Notes: generated by a model not told the origin, from the sequence alone. Counted from the first letter of the stretch, positions 56,064 to 63,943 are shown. The stretch is DNA of 64,000 nucleotides from an uncultured Clostridia bacterium (GCA_946555455.1 CAMNSU010000001.1:119017-183016), one strand, 5' to 3'. Program-made: numbers and translations.

Positions 56064-57941
56064 ATGAAACAAATTGATGAGCAACAAGCGGCTGCCAAAG
56101 CTGCCGCAGCGGGATTTTGGGCAAAATCCATGCAATCGCTGGACGACCGCCTTGCTTGGTGGCGTGATGCACGCTTCGGCATGTTTATCCACTGGGGCGT
56201 TTATTCCATTGCCGGCGGGCTTTGGAAAGATTGTCCGCCGGTCGGTTATGGCGAACATTTAATGCGCGCCTGCAAAATTCCCAAATCCGAGTATGTGGAA
56301 GAATTGGTGAAACCTTTTGACGCCTGCTGCTTTGACGCAGATGCATGGGCGGACGCCGCCGTGCAGGCAGGCATGAAATATATGATTGTCACCGCGAAAC
56401 ACCATGACGGTTTTGCAATGTATCCCTCAGACGTCTATCCTTATGACATTCGCATGACAAAGTGCAAAGTCGACCCCATGGCGCTGCTGAAAGACGCCTG
56501 TGCGAAACGCGGACTGAAATTCGGCTTCTACTATTCCCACGCCTTTGATTGGGAACATCCCGACGCGCCCGGCAACGACTGGGAATATGACAATCCGGGC
56601 GGTGACAAAAATTTGCACGCCAATCCGGGTGAACTCTGGTTCACCTCTCAGCCGGAACGGATTGCCAAGGCGGCGCGGTACGTTGACGAAAAGGCGATTC
56701 CGCAGATTCTGGAACTGATTCAAAGCTATCATCCCGATTTGCTGTGGTTTGATACGCCGCACAAGCTGCCGCCCTCGGAAAATCTGCGTATTTTAAAGGC
56801 GATTCGTGAGGCAGACGATAACATTATCGTCAACAGCCGTATCATCAATTGCCCTGACAAATCCTACCGTTCTTTTGCGGACTATCTCAACACGGCAGAC
56901 CGCCCCGCGGAGTTGTTCCCCACCATTGGCGACTGGGAGGCAATTCCCACCACCAACGAATCCTATGGCTATTCCAAATTTGACCATTCCCATAAACCCG
57001 CGTCCCACTTTATTCGTCTGCTTGCTAAAATTGCCGCGCGCGGCGGCAATATGTTGATGAATATCGGTCCCAAAGGCGACGGCGCTTTCGACGCACCCGA
57101 CGCCGCTATTTTGCGCGGTATCGGCGAGTGGCTGAAACAAAACGGCGAAAGTATCTATGCGACGCGGCGTTCCCCTTTGTTCTCTCAGGCTTGGGGCGAA
57201 ACAACACTGCGCGGCAACACGTTGTATTTACATATTTTTGATGTTCCCGAAACCCGAAAACTGATTCTGGGCGGATTCGGCAACACGATTAAAAGTGCGC
57301 ATCTGCTGACGGACGGGCGCGAGATTCCGGTGCAGCGGCTGAACTACTATGACCACGAATTTCTGCTGCCGGAAGGTGAACTAAATGCGGCGGATACCGT
57401 TGTGAAAGTGGAATTTGCAGGAGAAATCGTTGCCAAACCGGATTTTTTCCTGCCGGCAGACCGCCCCTTCCATTTACGTTCTTTTGACGCGGCTATCAGC
57501 GCAGGACTGCGCTATGGCGACGGCAAAACCAACAGAGACTACGTTTTCCATTGGACAGATACCGCGCAGTTCGTGACATGGAATATCCGACTGCCACAGG
57601 CAATGCGCGTGAAAATTGATGTTTCCTATCTTGCCCTGCATACGCCGGGCGTCAGTGGAACTGCTGATATGACAAAAATGCATGATTCCGGCGGTACCTA
57701 TCTGCTCTATGCAGGCGGAGAAATGTTCCGCGCGCCGGTACGCCTTGGCACGGACGCGGCTGTCCCGATGGTCGATTCCTTTACGGTATCGCTTCCCGCC
57801 GGCGAAAGCACATTGCAAGTACGGGCCGAGGAAGTGACCGGACTGGAACTCATGAAACTGTTGGGACTGCTGATAACGCCGCTGGGCAGCGCACAGGCGC
57901 AGACCGATATGGAAACAGATACCACCGATACCGGCGATTAA
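56064..57941 (+). CDS. Alpha-L-fucosidase, GH29 family
   Basis: Releases alpha-linked L-fucose by a retaining mechanism. 625 residues from the ATG at 56064 with AGGAGG eight bases upstream. No signal peptide, so it acts inside on imported oligosaccharides. The catalytic TIM barrel (about 30-370) has DARFGMFIHWGVYSI, YMIVTAKHHDGFAMYPSDV, KRGLKFGFYYSHAFDWEHPD and PDLLWFDTPH, whose Asp is the nucleophile of the family. KIAARGGNMLMNIGPKGDGA marks the end of the barrel. A beta-sandwich and a further C-terminal carbohydrate-binding-like domain follow. It is divergent from the AraC sensor gene. Confidence 0.95.
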   Translation: MKQIDEQQAAAKAAAAGFWAKSMQSLDDRLAWWRDARFGMFIHWGVYSIAGGLWKDCPPVGYGEHLMRACKIPKSEYVEELVKPFDACCFDADAWADAAVQAGMKYMIVTAKHHDGFAMYPSDVYPYDIRMTKCKVDPMALLKDACAKRGLKFGFYYSHAFDWEHPDAPGNDWEYDNPGGDKNLHANPGELWFTSQPERIAKAARYVDEKAIPQILELIQSYHPDLLWFDTPHKLPPSENLRILKAIREADDNIIVNSRIINCPDKSYRSFADYLNTADRPAELFPTIGDWEAIPTTNESYGYSKFDHSHKPASHFIRLLAKIAARGGNMLMNIGPKGDGAFDAPDAAILRGIGEWLKQNGESIYATRRSPLFSQAWGETTLRGNTLYLHIFDVPETRKLILGGFGNTIKSAHLLTDGREIPVQRLNYYDHEFLLPEGELNAADTVVKVEFAGEIVAKPDFFLPADRPFHLRSFDAAISAGLRYGDGKTNRDYVFHWTDTAQFVTWNIRLPQAMRVKIDVSYLALHTPGVSGTADMTKMHDSGGTYLLYAGGEMFRAPVRLGTDAAVPMVDSFTVSLPAGESTLQVRAEEVTGLELMKLLGLLITPLGSAQAQTDMETDTTDTGD

Positions 57942-58083
57942 GGCACGATAAGCGGTTCGGTTTATGTCTTGATATATCTCAACCGCATGTGCCATATGCG
58001 GCTTGAACCGTCCATTGCATGTTTACAGAAAATGAAAAAGCGTGTTTTCATTTGGGATTTCCAAGCGAAAACACGCTTTTGAT

Positions 58084-58696
58084 TTATACTCTTAACCATA
58101 TTTTGCAGTTTTCACAGCCTGTACCGCCGTGCAAACTGCCTCTGAATTTCACCCAGTTTCCGGTACAGCGTGCGCCGCAGTTGGGACAAGTGAAGGTATA
58201 TTTCCCCGCTTTATTTTCCAGTCCTGCTTGTTTAGGCATAAGAGAGTCAAATCTCATGCGCCATGCAGGGAAAATTTTTCGTAAATGCAGCGTCAAAGAA
58301 CCGCTTTCCATACGCCCAGTATGCAAAGGAACCTTTTCCTTGCCTTACAAAAAATTTTCTCCTGCATGGTTCTATGAAGTCCCTAGGAGCAGATTTTTCT
58401 GTAGGCAAGGCAAAAATACGCAGGAATACTGACGTATTTCAAGTATTTTTAACGTAGTATACAGGAAAATCTGCCCAAGGGACCGCATGGGATTCGGCTC
58501 TCTTATGCCTATTTGCTTCACTGTCCGCCTGAAAAAATTTTCTGGTGCACTCGACCGACTGCCGGTATTCTTCGTCATGTTCCATTCTGTAGCGGAATTC
58601 CTGCAAATCTGCTCTTGCAATCGCTTCTATTTCCCTCGCCAATTCCTCTTGTTCTCTTTTCCGTGCTTCCCTTCTGCGTTTCCAAAAATTCAGCAT
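58084..58696 (-). pseudogene. Small zinc-ribbon protein gene interrupted by a 275 bp element
   Basis: Upstream part 58696-58511 encodes 62 residues (MLNFWKRRREARKREQ... to FFQADSEAN). Downstream part 58230-58084 encodes a zinc ribbon (FTCPNCGARCTGNW and GGTGCENCKIWLRV) and a stop. Between them lies a 275 bp element bracketed by TA. Removing the element and one TA joins the halves in frame as SEAN-K-QAGLENK, giving an intact protein of 111 residues: a basic coiled-coil N half and a CxxC..CxxC ribbon. As it stands the upstream frame reads into the element and stops after 85 codons. Function unknown; the ATG overlaps the end of the SLOG gene, so it is the second gene of that operon. Confidence 0.8.
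58235..58509. mobile_element. MITE-like element with 26 bp terminal inverted repeats and TA duplication
   Basis: 275 bp with ends GGCATAAGAGAGTCAAATCT and, from the other side, GGCATAAGAGAGCCGAATCC; 23 of the first 26 bases agree. TA stands on each side (58233-58234, 58510-58511). Inside are two more inverted repeats: CCATGCAGGGAAAATTTTT with AAAAATTTTCTCCTGCATGG, and GTCCCTAGGAGCAGATTTT with AAAATCTGCCCAAGGGAC. No coding frame for a transposase. TA target duplication and GC-rich ends fit the IS630/Tc1/mariner type, so a non-autonomous derivative is likely. Confidence 0.8.
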
Positions 58697-59202
58697 GACG
58701 CGCCCTCCTTTAAAATATTGACGACCGCAATATTTTTTCGTTCTGCATAGGCAAGTGTGTTTCTTGTCCCGCCGCTCACGCCGTTATACGCCGCAATTAC
58801 GCGCCCCGAACGGTCTACCATCCATGTGTTGCGGATTTGAAAACAGGCTGGGCTGTAGTGTGTGCAGATATATTCTGTGAGGTCGCTTTCGTCTATGATG
58901 TCACGATAATTTTCTCTGTCCGCCGCATTCCAGCGGTTTTCAAAGCCTTCAAAGGGCGACGCGCAAATCAAATGGAGTTTGGCATTGCGTCTGCGCTTTT
59001 TCAGCACAATCTCCGCTGCCCATAGGTCAATACCGCGCGCCATGCCGGTGATGAAAGTGGTATATCCTTCCTCAATCGCCTGTTCAATCGCTGATTTTAG
59101 TAATGCTTTTGCCTTACGTTCTGAAATATTCAGTTTTTCCGGTCTGTGTCCCGTGAAGCAACACCTGTGCCGCCGCAGTTCTTCTTCTCTCATATGAATC
59201 AC
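58690..59202 (-). CDS. SLOG-family protein (YpsA/DUF1273-like)
   Basis: 170 residues with a Rossmann-like fold that binds nucleotide derivatives. It starts CCFTGHRPEKLNISERKAKA; FITGMARGIDLWAAEIVL, LHLICASPFEGFENRW and VIAAYNGVSGGTRNTLAYAE are the family's nucleotide-site strands. Members occur near phage, conflict and cell-division genes, and the ligand is unknown. It overlaps the start of the interrupted zinc-ribbon gene. An intact protein is encoded here. Confidence 0.88.
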   Translation of the reverse strand: MIHMREEELRRHRCCFTGHRPEKLNISERKAKALLKSAIEQAIEEGYTTFITGMARGIDLWAAEIVLKKRRRNAKLHLICASPFEGFENRWNAADRENYRDIIDESDLTEYICTHYSPACFQIRNTWMVDRSGRVIAAYNGVSGGTRNTLAYAERKNIAVVNILKEGASC

Positions 59203-59294
59203 CCTTTATTTCTTACTGTTACAGCCGGCACACATTTCTAAAGTCGAGCCGACACCTTTATCGCACATACTATAAGCCCAAGCAGGTGAATCGT

Positions 59295-59639
59295 TCAGTT
59301 CTCTACTAAACCACAGGCTTTTGCATAAACCTTGACAAATTCAGAAGCATATTGAGATTGTTCATTTGTCATTTGCTTTAAATATTTATGTAATTGTGTT
59401 TCCACATTGCTTGTCCTGATACCAAACAATAAATAGTCTGCTTCCACCTCAAGCACCTCGCAAACGTCCATTAATTTAGCAATTGATAATCCGCTGACGC
59501 CGCGCTCAATGTTGCTGACTTGCTGTCCGCTGCAAATTCCTGCCCGCTCCGCAAAAATATCTTGTGTCATTTTTCTCTTTAGCCGCATCTCTTTTATTCT
59601 CGCGCCAATAGCGACATTGATATTATCCAATCTTTTCAT
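59295..59639 (-). CDS. XRE-family transcriptional regulator
   Basis: 114 residues. A cro/C1-type HTH lies at about 8-68 (IGARIKEMRLKRKMTQDIFA, then SGQQVSNIERGVSGLSIAKL). The C-terminal 45 residues are helical and probably dimerise. An extended -10 (TGGTATAAT, 59764-59772) lies 125 nt upstream on the minus strand, next to an oppositely directed promoter at 59793, so it may control that transcript. Target unknown. Confidence 0.88.
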   Translation of the reverse strand: MKRLDNINVAIGARIKEMRLKRKMTQDIFAERAGICSGQQVSNIERGVSGLSIAKLMDVCEVLEVEADYLLFGIRTSNVETQLHKYLKQMTNEQSQYASEFVKVYAKACGLVEN

Positions 59640-59792
59640 GCTTCCACCCCACTTCGTCTCATAGTATTTATTATAATGTCGCTACCTTGATTTTTGAATG
59701 TGTTCAAAACTCGACAAATAAAGCTATAAATACTGAAAATTATATAAATTTCTATATATCTATATTATACCATATGAGCATTCAAAAAGTGG

Positions 59793-59821
59793 TTGCTAAT
59801 AGTTTTTATTTATGTTATAAT
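59793..59821 (+). promoter_or_regulatory. Promoter of a short transcript opposite the XRE gene
   Basis: -35 TTGCTA (59793-59798), 17 nt spacer, -10 TATAAT (59816-59821). Confidence 0.6.
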
Positions 59822-59827
59822 GCAAAC

Positions 59828-60022
59828 AATAAGTAGTTACATGCAAAATAACTGTCTTATTTGGGAATATGGCATTCAAAAATATTACACTTTTTCTGTC
59901 CCCAGCCACTTCTATCATATTATTTTAGATAAAAACGAAATGATTGTCTGCACCACAAATGTATTGCAAAAGAAAAAGCTGTAGAGGTCTGACCTTAAAT
60001 CAGACGCTCTACAGCTTTGTTT
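59828..60022 (+). ncRNA. Candidate short transcript (small RNA or gene remnant)
   Basis: About 195 nt from the promoter at 59793-59821 to the terminator at 59973-60022. An open frame (MQNNCLIWEYGIQKYYTF...VLQKKKL) covers most of it, but it has no SD and its last codons lie in the terminator stem. It may be a small RNA, or the relic of a gene lost beside the XRE regulator. Confidence 0.3.
59973..60022. terminator. Bidirectional terminator
   Basis: Stem AAAGCTGTAGAG-GTCTGA / TCAGAC-GCTCTACAGCTTT, 7-base loop, T-rich on both sides. It serves the leftward pair at 60037-60992 and the rightward short transcript. Confidence 0.85.
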
Positions 60023-60036
60023 TATCCTCTAATTCT

Positions 60037-60342
60037 TTACAGAATACCGAATCTTGCCGCGATTTCCAAAATATAATACGAAGTTTCTATGAGTCCGCCG
60101 ATACAGGGCACCCATTTTGCAAGCCAGTTTTTGATACCGCCCGTATCTTTCTTTTTTATCGGCTCCGCCGCCTCGTCGGCAAATTTCTGAATCGACCTGT
60201 CTGAACTTGCTTTCAGTGCCGCTATCTCCTTTGTCAACCGTTCCCAGTCTACGTTTTCTGTTTTTGTATGATTGATAACAGTATACGTTGCGCCGTTTCC
60301 GATATTGATAATACCGGAATTTTTCTGCATTTTTATGTCCAT
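60037..60342 (-). CDS. Small protein with N-terminal IGNGA motif, second gene of a two-gene module
   Basis: 101 residues; family not recognised. It begins with a short beta motif, GIINIGNGATYTVINH, then a charged helix (DWERLTKEIAALKASSDRSI) and a C-terminal hydrophobic helix pair (about 70-101, WVPCIGGLIETSYYILEIAA) that may sit in or on the membrane. Its ATG overlaps the stop of the partner gene (TGATG), with GGAGG ten bases upstream inside that gene. The N-terminal motif resembles the C-terminal tail of the partner (GAIVIGDNAQHIVNQ), which suggests the two proteins pair up. Confidence 0.7.
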   Translation of the reverse strand: MDIKMQKNSGIINIGNGATYTVINHTKTENVDWERLTKEIAALKASSDRSIQKFADEAAEPIKKKDTGGIKNWLAKWVPCIGGLIETSYYILEIAARFGIL

Positions 60343-60992
60343 CAGTCCATACCCTCCTGATTCACTATATGTTGCGCGTTATCTCCAATAACGATAGCCC
60401 CTTCATTCGTTTCCATCTGAATATGATGTTCTGTCAGATTAAAAGTGAATGGCTGCTGCTGCGCCGCATCATTGATATTGTCCCGGAACGTACGCAAATT
60501 TTCCTTTCCAATCTCGTCAAGCGCTTTGAAAATGACAGATTGTCCCGAATTCATTTCAATCACCAGACCATAGTTTTCCGGAAAATCTCCTTTCTCCGGC
60601 GGCTCATGGTTATAGACAATCTTTTTCCCTGCTGTGAGGATTGCGGCAAGAACGCAAACAGCGCCGATGCCGACACAAAACATGCCGGCTGTTTTTACTG
60701 TCATGTTTTGTTCCACGGCATGTCCCGTCTGCCGTAAAAAAAAGATTCCGAGCAGAAAAAGGCAAATGGCAGCTATTATGAAAATGCACAGTCTGGAATT
60801 TTTTCTGTTCTTTTCCAAAATCTCGTAAATTCTTTTGCCGTCTTCATATTTTTTCAAATCATCTTCATATTTCTTTTTCTTCCGATTAAAAAATTGAATC
60901 ATATACATTCTTGAGATGTTGGAAACTCTAATAATATCGTCTCCATACCGCACGCTGTCACGGTCAATTCTCACTTCATTTGTGGCAGACAA
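60342..60992 (-). CDS. Membrane protein, DUF6232-like, first gene of a two-gene module
   Basis: 216 residues from the TTG at 60992, which has GGAGGGG eight bases upstream; a longer frame lacks an SD. An N-terminal beta-rich part (IDRDSVRYGDDIIRVSNISR) precedes a basic helical linker, two transmembrane helices (about 78-100 and 110-135), and a soluble domain (YGLVIEMNSGQSVIFKALDE). This order is that of DUF6232 proteins as I recall them. The last 20 residues form the tail motif GAIVIGDNAQHIVNQEGMD. Low GC; own promoter at 61052-61080. Function unknown. Confidence 0.7.
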   Translation of the reverse strand: MSATNEVRIDRDSVRYGDDIIRVSNISRMYMIQFFNRKKKKYEDDLKKYEDGKRIYEILEKNRKNSRLCIFIIAAICLFLLGIFFLRQTGHAVEQNMTVKTAGMFCVGIGAVCVLAAILTAGKKIVYNHEPPEKGDFPENYGLVIEMNSGQSVIFKALDEIGKENLRTFRDNINDAAQQQPFTFNLTEHHIQMETNEGAIVIGDNAQHIVNQEGMD

Positions 60993-61051
60993 TCCAATCC
61001 CCTCCTTCCTTTCACAGCACAACCGAATACCAATTATTTCCTATATGAGAC

Positions 61052-61080
61052 ATTATACTACAAATTTTTCAAATTGTCTA
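61052..61080 (-). promoter_or_regulatory. Promoter of the two-gene membrane module
   Basis: -35 TAGACA (61075-61080), 17 nt spacer, -10 TATAAT (61052-61057). Confidence 0.7.
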
Positions 61081-61235
61081 CCACATTTTACCTTATAATT
61101 GCGACTATTCCTTTATCAAAGCAACAGATATATTGATTATGTGGTTATATTATCAGTACAAATTGTCTCTTGCAATGAATCAAGTTATATGATACTATAA
61201 TTGATAACTACTACTATCGGCAGGAGGGAATGGAG

Positions 61236-61856
61236 ATGAATGCAGGGGAGCAATGGCTGCAATGGGCGGTGGAACTGCAAAGTCTTGCGCAGGCAGGTCT
61301 TACCTATGGAAAAGACGTTTACGATAGGGAACGCTATGAACGTATTAGGGAAATTTCAGCAGAAATGGTCTCGCATATGTCCGAGATTCCGCTCAAGAAA
61401 ATAAAAGATATTTTTTGTAATGAGAGCGGATACCAAACGCCAAAGCTGGATACCCGCGCAGCTATTTTTAAAGAGGAACAAATTCTTCTTGTGCAGGAGA
61501 ATAACGGTAAATGGTCGCTTCCGGGCGGCTGGTGCGATGTGAATGTTTCTGTTGGTGAAAATACCATAAAGGAAGTGAAAGAAGAATCCGGACTGGATGT
61601 GGTTGCTGACAGAATCATTGCAATTCAAGACCGCGCAAAGCACAATCTTCCGGTTTATGCATATGGCGTATGCAAAATATTTGTCCAATGCTCCGTCATT
61701 GGCGGACATTTTGAACAAAATATTGAAACAACACAGTCCCGCTATTTTTCGGAAAACGCTCTGCCGGAACTTGCAACAGAAAAAAATACGGAGACGCAAA
61801 TTAAAATGTGTTTTCATGCATACCATTCGGACAATTGGCAAACATTATTTGATTAA
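61236..61856 (+). CDS. Nudix hydrolase with N-terminal Nudix_hydro_N domain
   Basis: 206 residues from the ATG at 61236, eight bases after GGAGG; the ATG two codons earlier is too close to the SD. The N-terminal helical part (QWAVELQSLAQAGLTYGKDV) matches the Nudix_hydro_N extension. The Nudix box reads GGWCDVNVSVGENTIKEVKE then ESGL, with the catalytic glutamates in place. Members split the diphosphate of ADP-ribose, CDP-choline or similar nucleotide derivatives. It is divergent from the two-gene module. A SLOG protein that may bind such nucleotides lies 2 kb away, but a link is only speculation. Confidence 0.9.
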   Translation: MNAGEQWLQWAVELQSLAQAGLTYGKDVYDRERYERIREISAEMVSHMSEIPLKKIKDIFCNESGYQTPKLDTRAAIFKEEQILLVQENNGKWSLPGGWCDVNVSVGENTIKEVKEESGLDVVADRIIAIQDRAKHNLPVYAYGVCKIFVQCSVIGGHFEQNIETTQSRYFSENALPELATEKNTETQIKMCFHAYHSDNWQTLFD

Positions 61857-62026
61857 CGCAGCATTTAATACACTTTCCAAAAACAGTTTGGGGCAGTATT
61901 TATATGTTAAGATAACCGAATTTTTCTAAATTTGTTGCTTTTTATCTGTTTTTGTGATAGTATAATAGCGTTATCACTTTTGCCAATTTATAATACTGCT
62001 ATTTGCATAAAGGAGTGAAGTAAAAG

Positions 62027-62878
62027 ATGAATTTTGGTAAAGTTATTAAATTATTTTTGTTAGATGGCTCTCCTAATGGCAGATGGATATGTGAATTATC
62101 GAATTGGACGGGTATAGCATACAAAATTCCTAGGAATATGATTAAAAACAGTGAAAATCGAAGTGAACTGAAATCCCCAGGTGTGTATTTTTTATTTGGA
62201 TATAATGAAGATTTAGAAAAACCTCTCATATACATAGGTGAGGCTGAAGATATTCTAACAAGATTAAAACAGCATATTGAAAAAAAGGATAATTGGAATG
62301 AGGTAATATTATTTATTAGTAAAGATAATAATTTAAATAAAGCCCATATCAAATATTTGGAACATGAATTCTATACTGTTGCTAAAGAATGTGATAGATA
62401 TTCAATCGATAATAAAACGATACCTACAAAATCATCTGTATCAGAACCTGATAAAGCTGAATTAGAAGAATTTATATATAACTCAAAAATGCTTGTTAAT
62501 GCGTTGGGTCATAAAGTATTTGAACCCATATCCGAAAATATTATTTCCGATAAGACTCAAAATCCAACATTTTATTTACCTGTTGGTAATGGAAAAGCGA
62601 TGTGTATTCAAACTTCTGATGGCTTTGTACTTTTAAAAGGTTCTCATATCCATAAAAAATCAGCAGATTCTCTAAATATTGGCGCAAAGAAAAAAGTCGA
62701 AGCAAGTAGGCTAAATGGCGAAATCACTAATGATATTTTACAGAAAGACAAATCGTTTTCAAGTTCTTCCGCAGCCGCCGCATTTGCTGCCGGCTATAGT
62801 ATAAGCGGACCACAACAATGGAAAACATCTGACGGAAAGACTCTTAAGTCTTTTGAAACAAAAAAATCAAATTCATAA
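62027..62878 (+). CDS. GIY-YIG nuclease-like protein with C-terminal DUF4357
   Basis: 283 residues, AAAGGAG upstream. The first 40 residues precede a GIY-YIG core: GVYFLFGYNEDLEKPLIYIG, then EAEDILTRLKQHIEKKDNW, and ALIKYLE-like AHIKYLEHEFY carrying the metal-binding Glu. The C-terminal 60 residues resemble DUF4357 (SSSSAAAAFAAGYSISGPQQ, WKTSDGKTLKSFE). Such proteins are often near restriction genes or mobile islands; the target is unknown. The gene is markedly AT-rich compared with the rest of the window, which suggests recent acquisition, next to an rRNA operon. Confidence 0.88.
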   Translation: MNFGKVIKLFLLDGSPNGRWICELSNWTGIAYKIPRNMIKNSENRSELKSPGVYFLFGYNEDLEKPLIYIGEAEDILTRLKQHIEKKDNWNEVILFISKDNNLNKAHIKYLEHEFYTVAKECDRYSIDNKTIPTKSSVSEPDKAELEEFIYNSKMLVNALGHKVFEPISENIISDKTQNPTFYLPVGNGKAMCIQTSDGFVLLKGSHIHKKSADSLNIGAKKKVEASRLNGEITNDILQKDKSFSSSSAAAAFAAGYSISGPQQWKTSDGKTLKSFETKKSNS

Positions 62879-62894
62879 TTCCTATGTCACAATT

Positions 62895-62937
62895 AAAAAA
62901 ATGGCAGTATTATATTTACTTAATACTGTCATTTTTT
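62895..62937 (+). terminator. Terminator of the GIY-YIG gene
   Basis: Stem AAAAATGGCAGTATTA / TAATACTGTCATTTTT with one G-U pair and an 8-base loop, then T run. Confidence 0.85.
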
Positions 62938-63051
62938 GTTGCACATAAATCCAGAATCCGCCCCCATCACCGATAAATAAAAAGTTGGGATTTCATTGGA
63001 AAGCCGAACCATAGGGATATTTAAAGATTTTTGTATTTATATTTTTGTCAA

Positions 63052-63077
63052 TACAAACTCGCAAAAGCGAGTTTGTA
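63052..63077. repeat. Perfect 11 bp hairpin between the GIY-YIG gene and tRNA-Glu
   Basis: TACAAACTCGC-AAAA-GCGAGTTTGTA. No T run on the plus strand, and no nearby gene end explains it. Confidence 0.6.
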
Positions 63078-63122
63078 CTAAAATGCTTCATTATTTGTAA
63101 ACCGTGCGGTTTCATTATTCAT

Positions 63123-63155
63123 AAAAAAAATCCTATCTCACGACAGGATTTTTTC
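63123..63155 (-). terminator. Terminator after tRNA-Glu
   Basis: Minus strand: AATCCT / AGGATT stem with a GTCGTGAGAT loop and eight T, four bases after the tRNA 3' end. Confidence 0.8.
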
Positions 63156-63158
63156 TTT

Positions 63159-63233
63159 TGGTGACCCGTACGAGAATCGAACTCGTGTTACCGCCGTGAA
63201 AGGGCGGTGTCTTAACCGCTTGACCAACGGGCC
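63159..63233 (-). tRNA. tRNA-Glu (anticodon TTC)
   Basis: 75 nt including an encoded CCA. Acceptor GGCCCGT/ACGGGTC, D arm TGGTCAAGCGGTTAAGA, anticodon stem CCGCC/GGCGG with loop CTTTCAC, T arm ACGAGTTCGATTCTCGT. Confidence 0.97.
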
Positions 63234-63578
63234 TTATATTTTATTTATTTCCGGATTGTTATATATCGTGATGAACTTCTCTTTCTAACCAAAAAATTAC
63301 GCAGTCCTTTTGGGGTTCGCTCTCTGTTTGTCCAAAAAGACATGAGATTTTATTCGGACTTATCTCTATTTTGTTCTGATTTTGTTTCTCTATACACCAA
63401 AATCCATTCTACCTACAGGAATGTATTCTCTGCGTATCATGGATTTTAAAAAATGATAATCTGTTCGATAATAAATTCTTTCTCAATCAAAAAATCTATA
63501 GAAACTATTTTGCTGCAAAAAGAAAGGGCATTCCTTTGAAAGAAATGTAATTCTCTTTGCAGCAAAACAGTAGTTTTT
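63234..63578. other. Spacer between the two tRNA genes
   Basis: No gene. It holds a long inverted repeat just after tRNA-Met (TTTTGCTGCAAA 63508-63519 and TTTGCAGCAAAA 63556-63567) without a T run, and otherwise AT-rich sequence with no clear promoter for tRNA-Glu. Confidence 0.5.
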
Positions 63579-63655
63579 TGGTAGCGGCAAGTGGACTTGA
63601 ACCACCGACCTAACGGGTATGAACCGTTTGCTCTAGCCAGCTGAGCTATGCCGCC
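63579..63655 (-). tRNA. tRNA-Met (anticodon CAT), elongator type
   Basis: 77 nt including an encoded CCA. Acceptor GGCGGCA/TGCCGCT (G1-U72), D arm TAGCTCAGCTGGCTAGAGC, anticodon stem AACGG/CCGTT with loop TTCATAC, T arm GGTGGTTCAAGTCCACT. It closely resembles the Bacillus elongator tRNA-Met; an initiator would lack the first pair and have three G-C pairs. Confidence 0.94.
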
Positions 63656-63880
63656 ATATTATTTATATCACCATATAAGTAGTATTTGTCTTTTCTCTCA
63701 TATCCACTTTTTTCTCTTTTCACGACAGCACTTTGACAGATACATGATATCTTCTATCTTTCTTATCACAAGCCATCTTTCTTCTATCCCAGCTTTTCTG
63801 CGACAGTATGTAGCAAATGCTTGTCCTTACATTTTTTCAGTCGCAATCAATCAAGAATAACAAAGAGATATAGACATGAC

Positions 63881-63914
63881 AAAAGAAAAATCCTCCTTAT
63901 ATGGATGATTTTTC
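63881..63914 (-). terminator. Terminator of the rRNA operon
   Basis: Minus strand: AAAAATCATCC / GGAGGATTTTT with an ATATAA loop, followed by CTTTTG. It lies 30 nt after the 5S rRNA. A second A/T hairpin (CTCTTTTTT/AAAAAAGAG, 63917-63939) sits just before it and may guide 5S processing. Confidence 0.7.
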
Positions 63915-63943
63915 CTCTCTTTTTTGAAAGAAAAAAGAGAACG

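Noticed and set aside
63159..63655. tRNA-Ile2 for the CAT anticodon gene
   Set aside because: The body matches elongator tRNA-Met much better, including the G1-U72 pair and the D-arm sequence.
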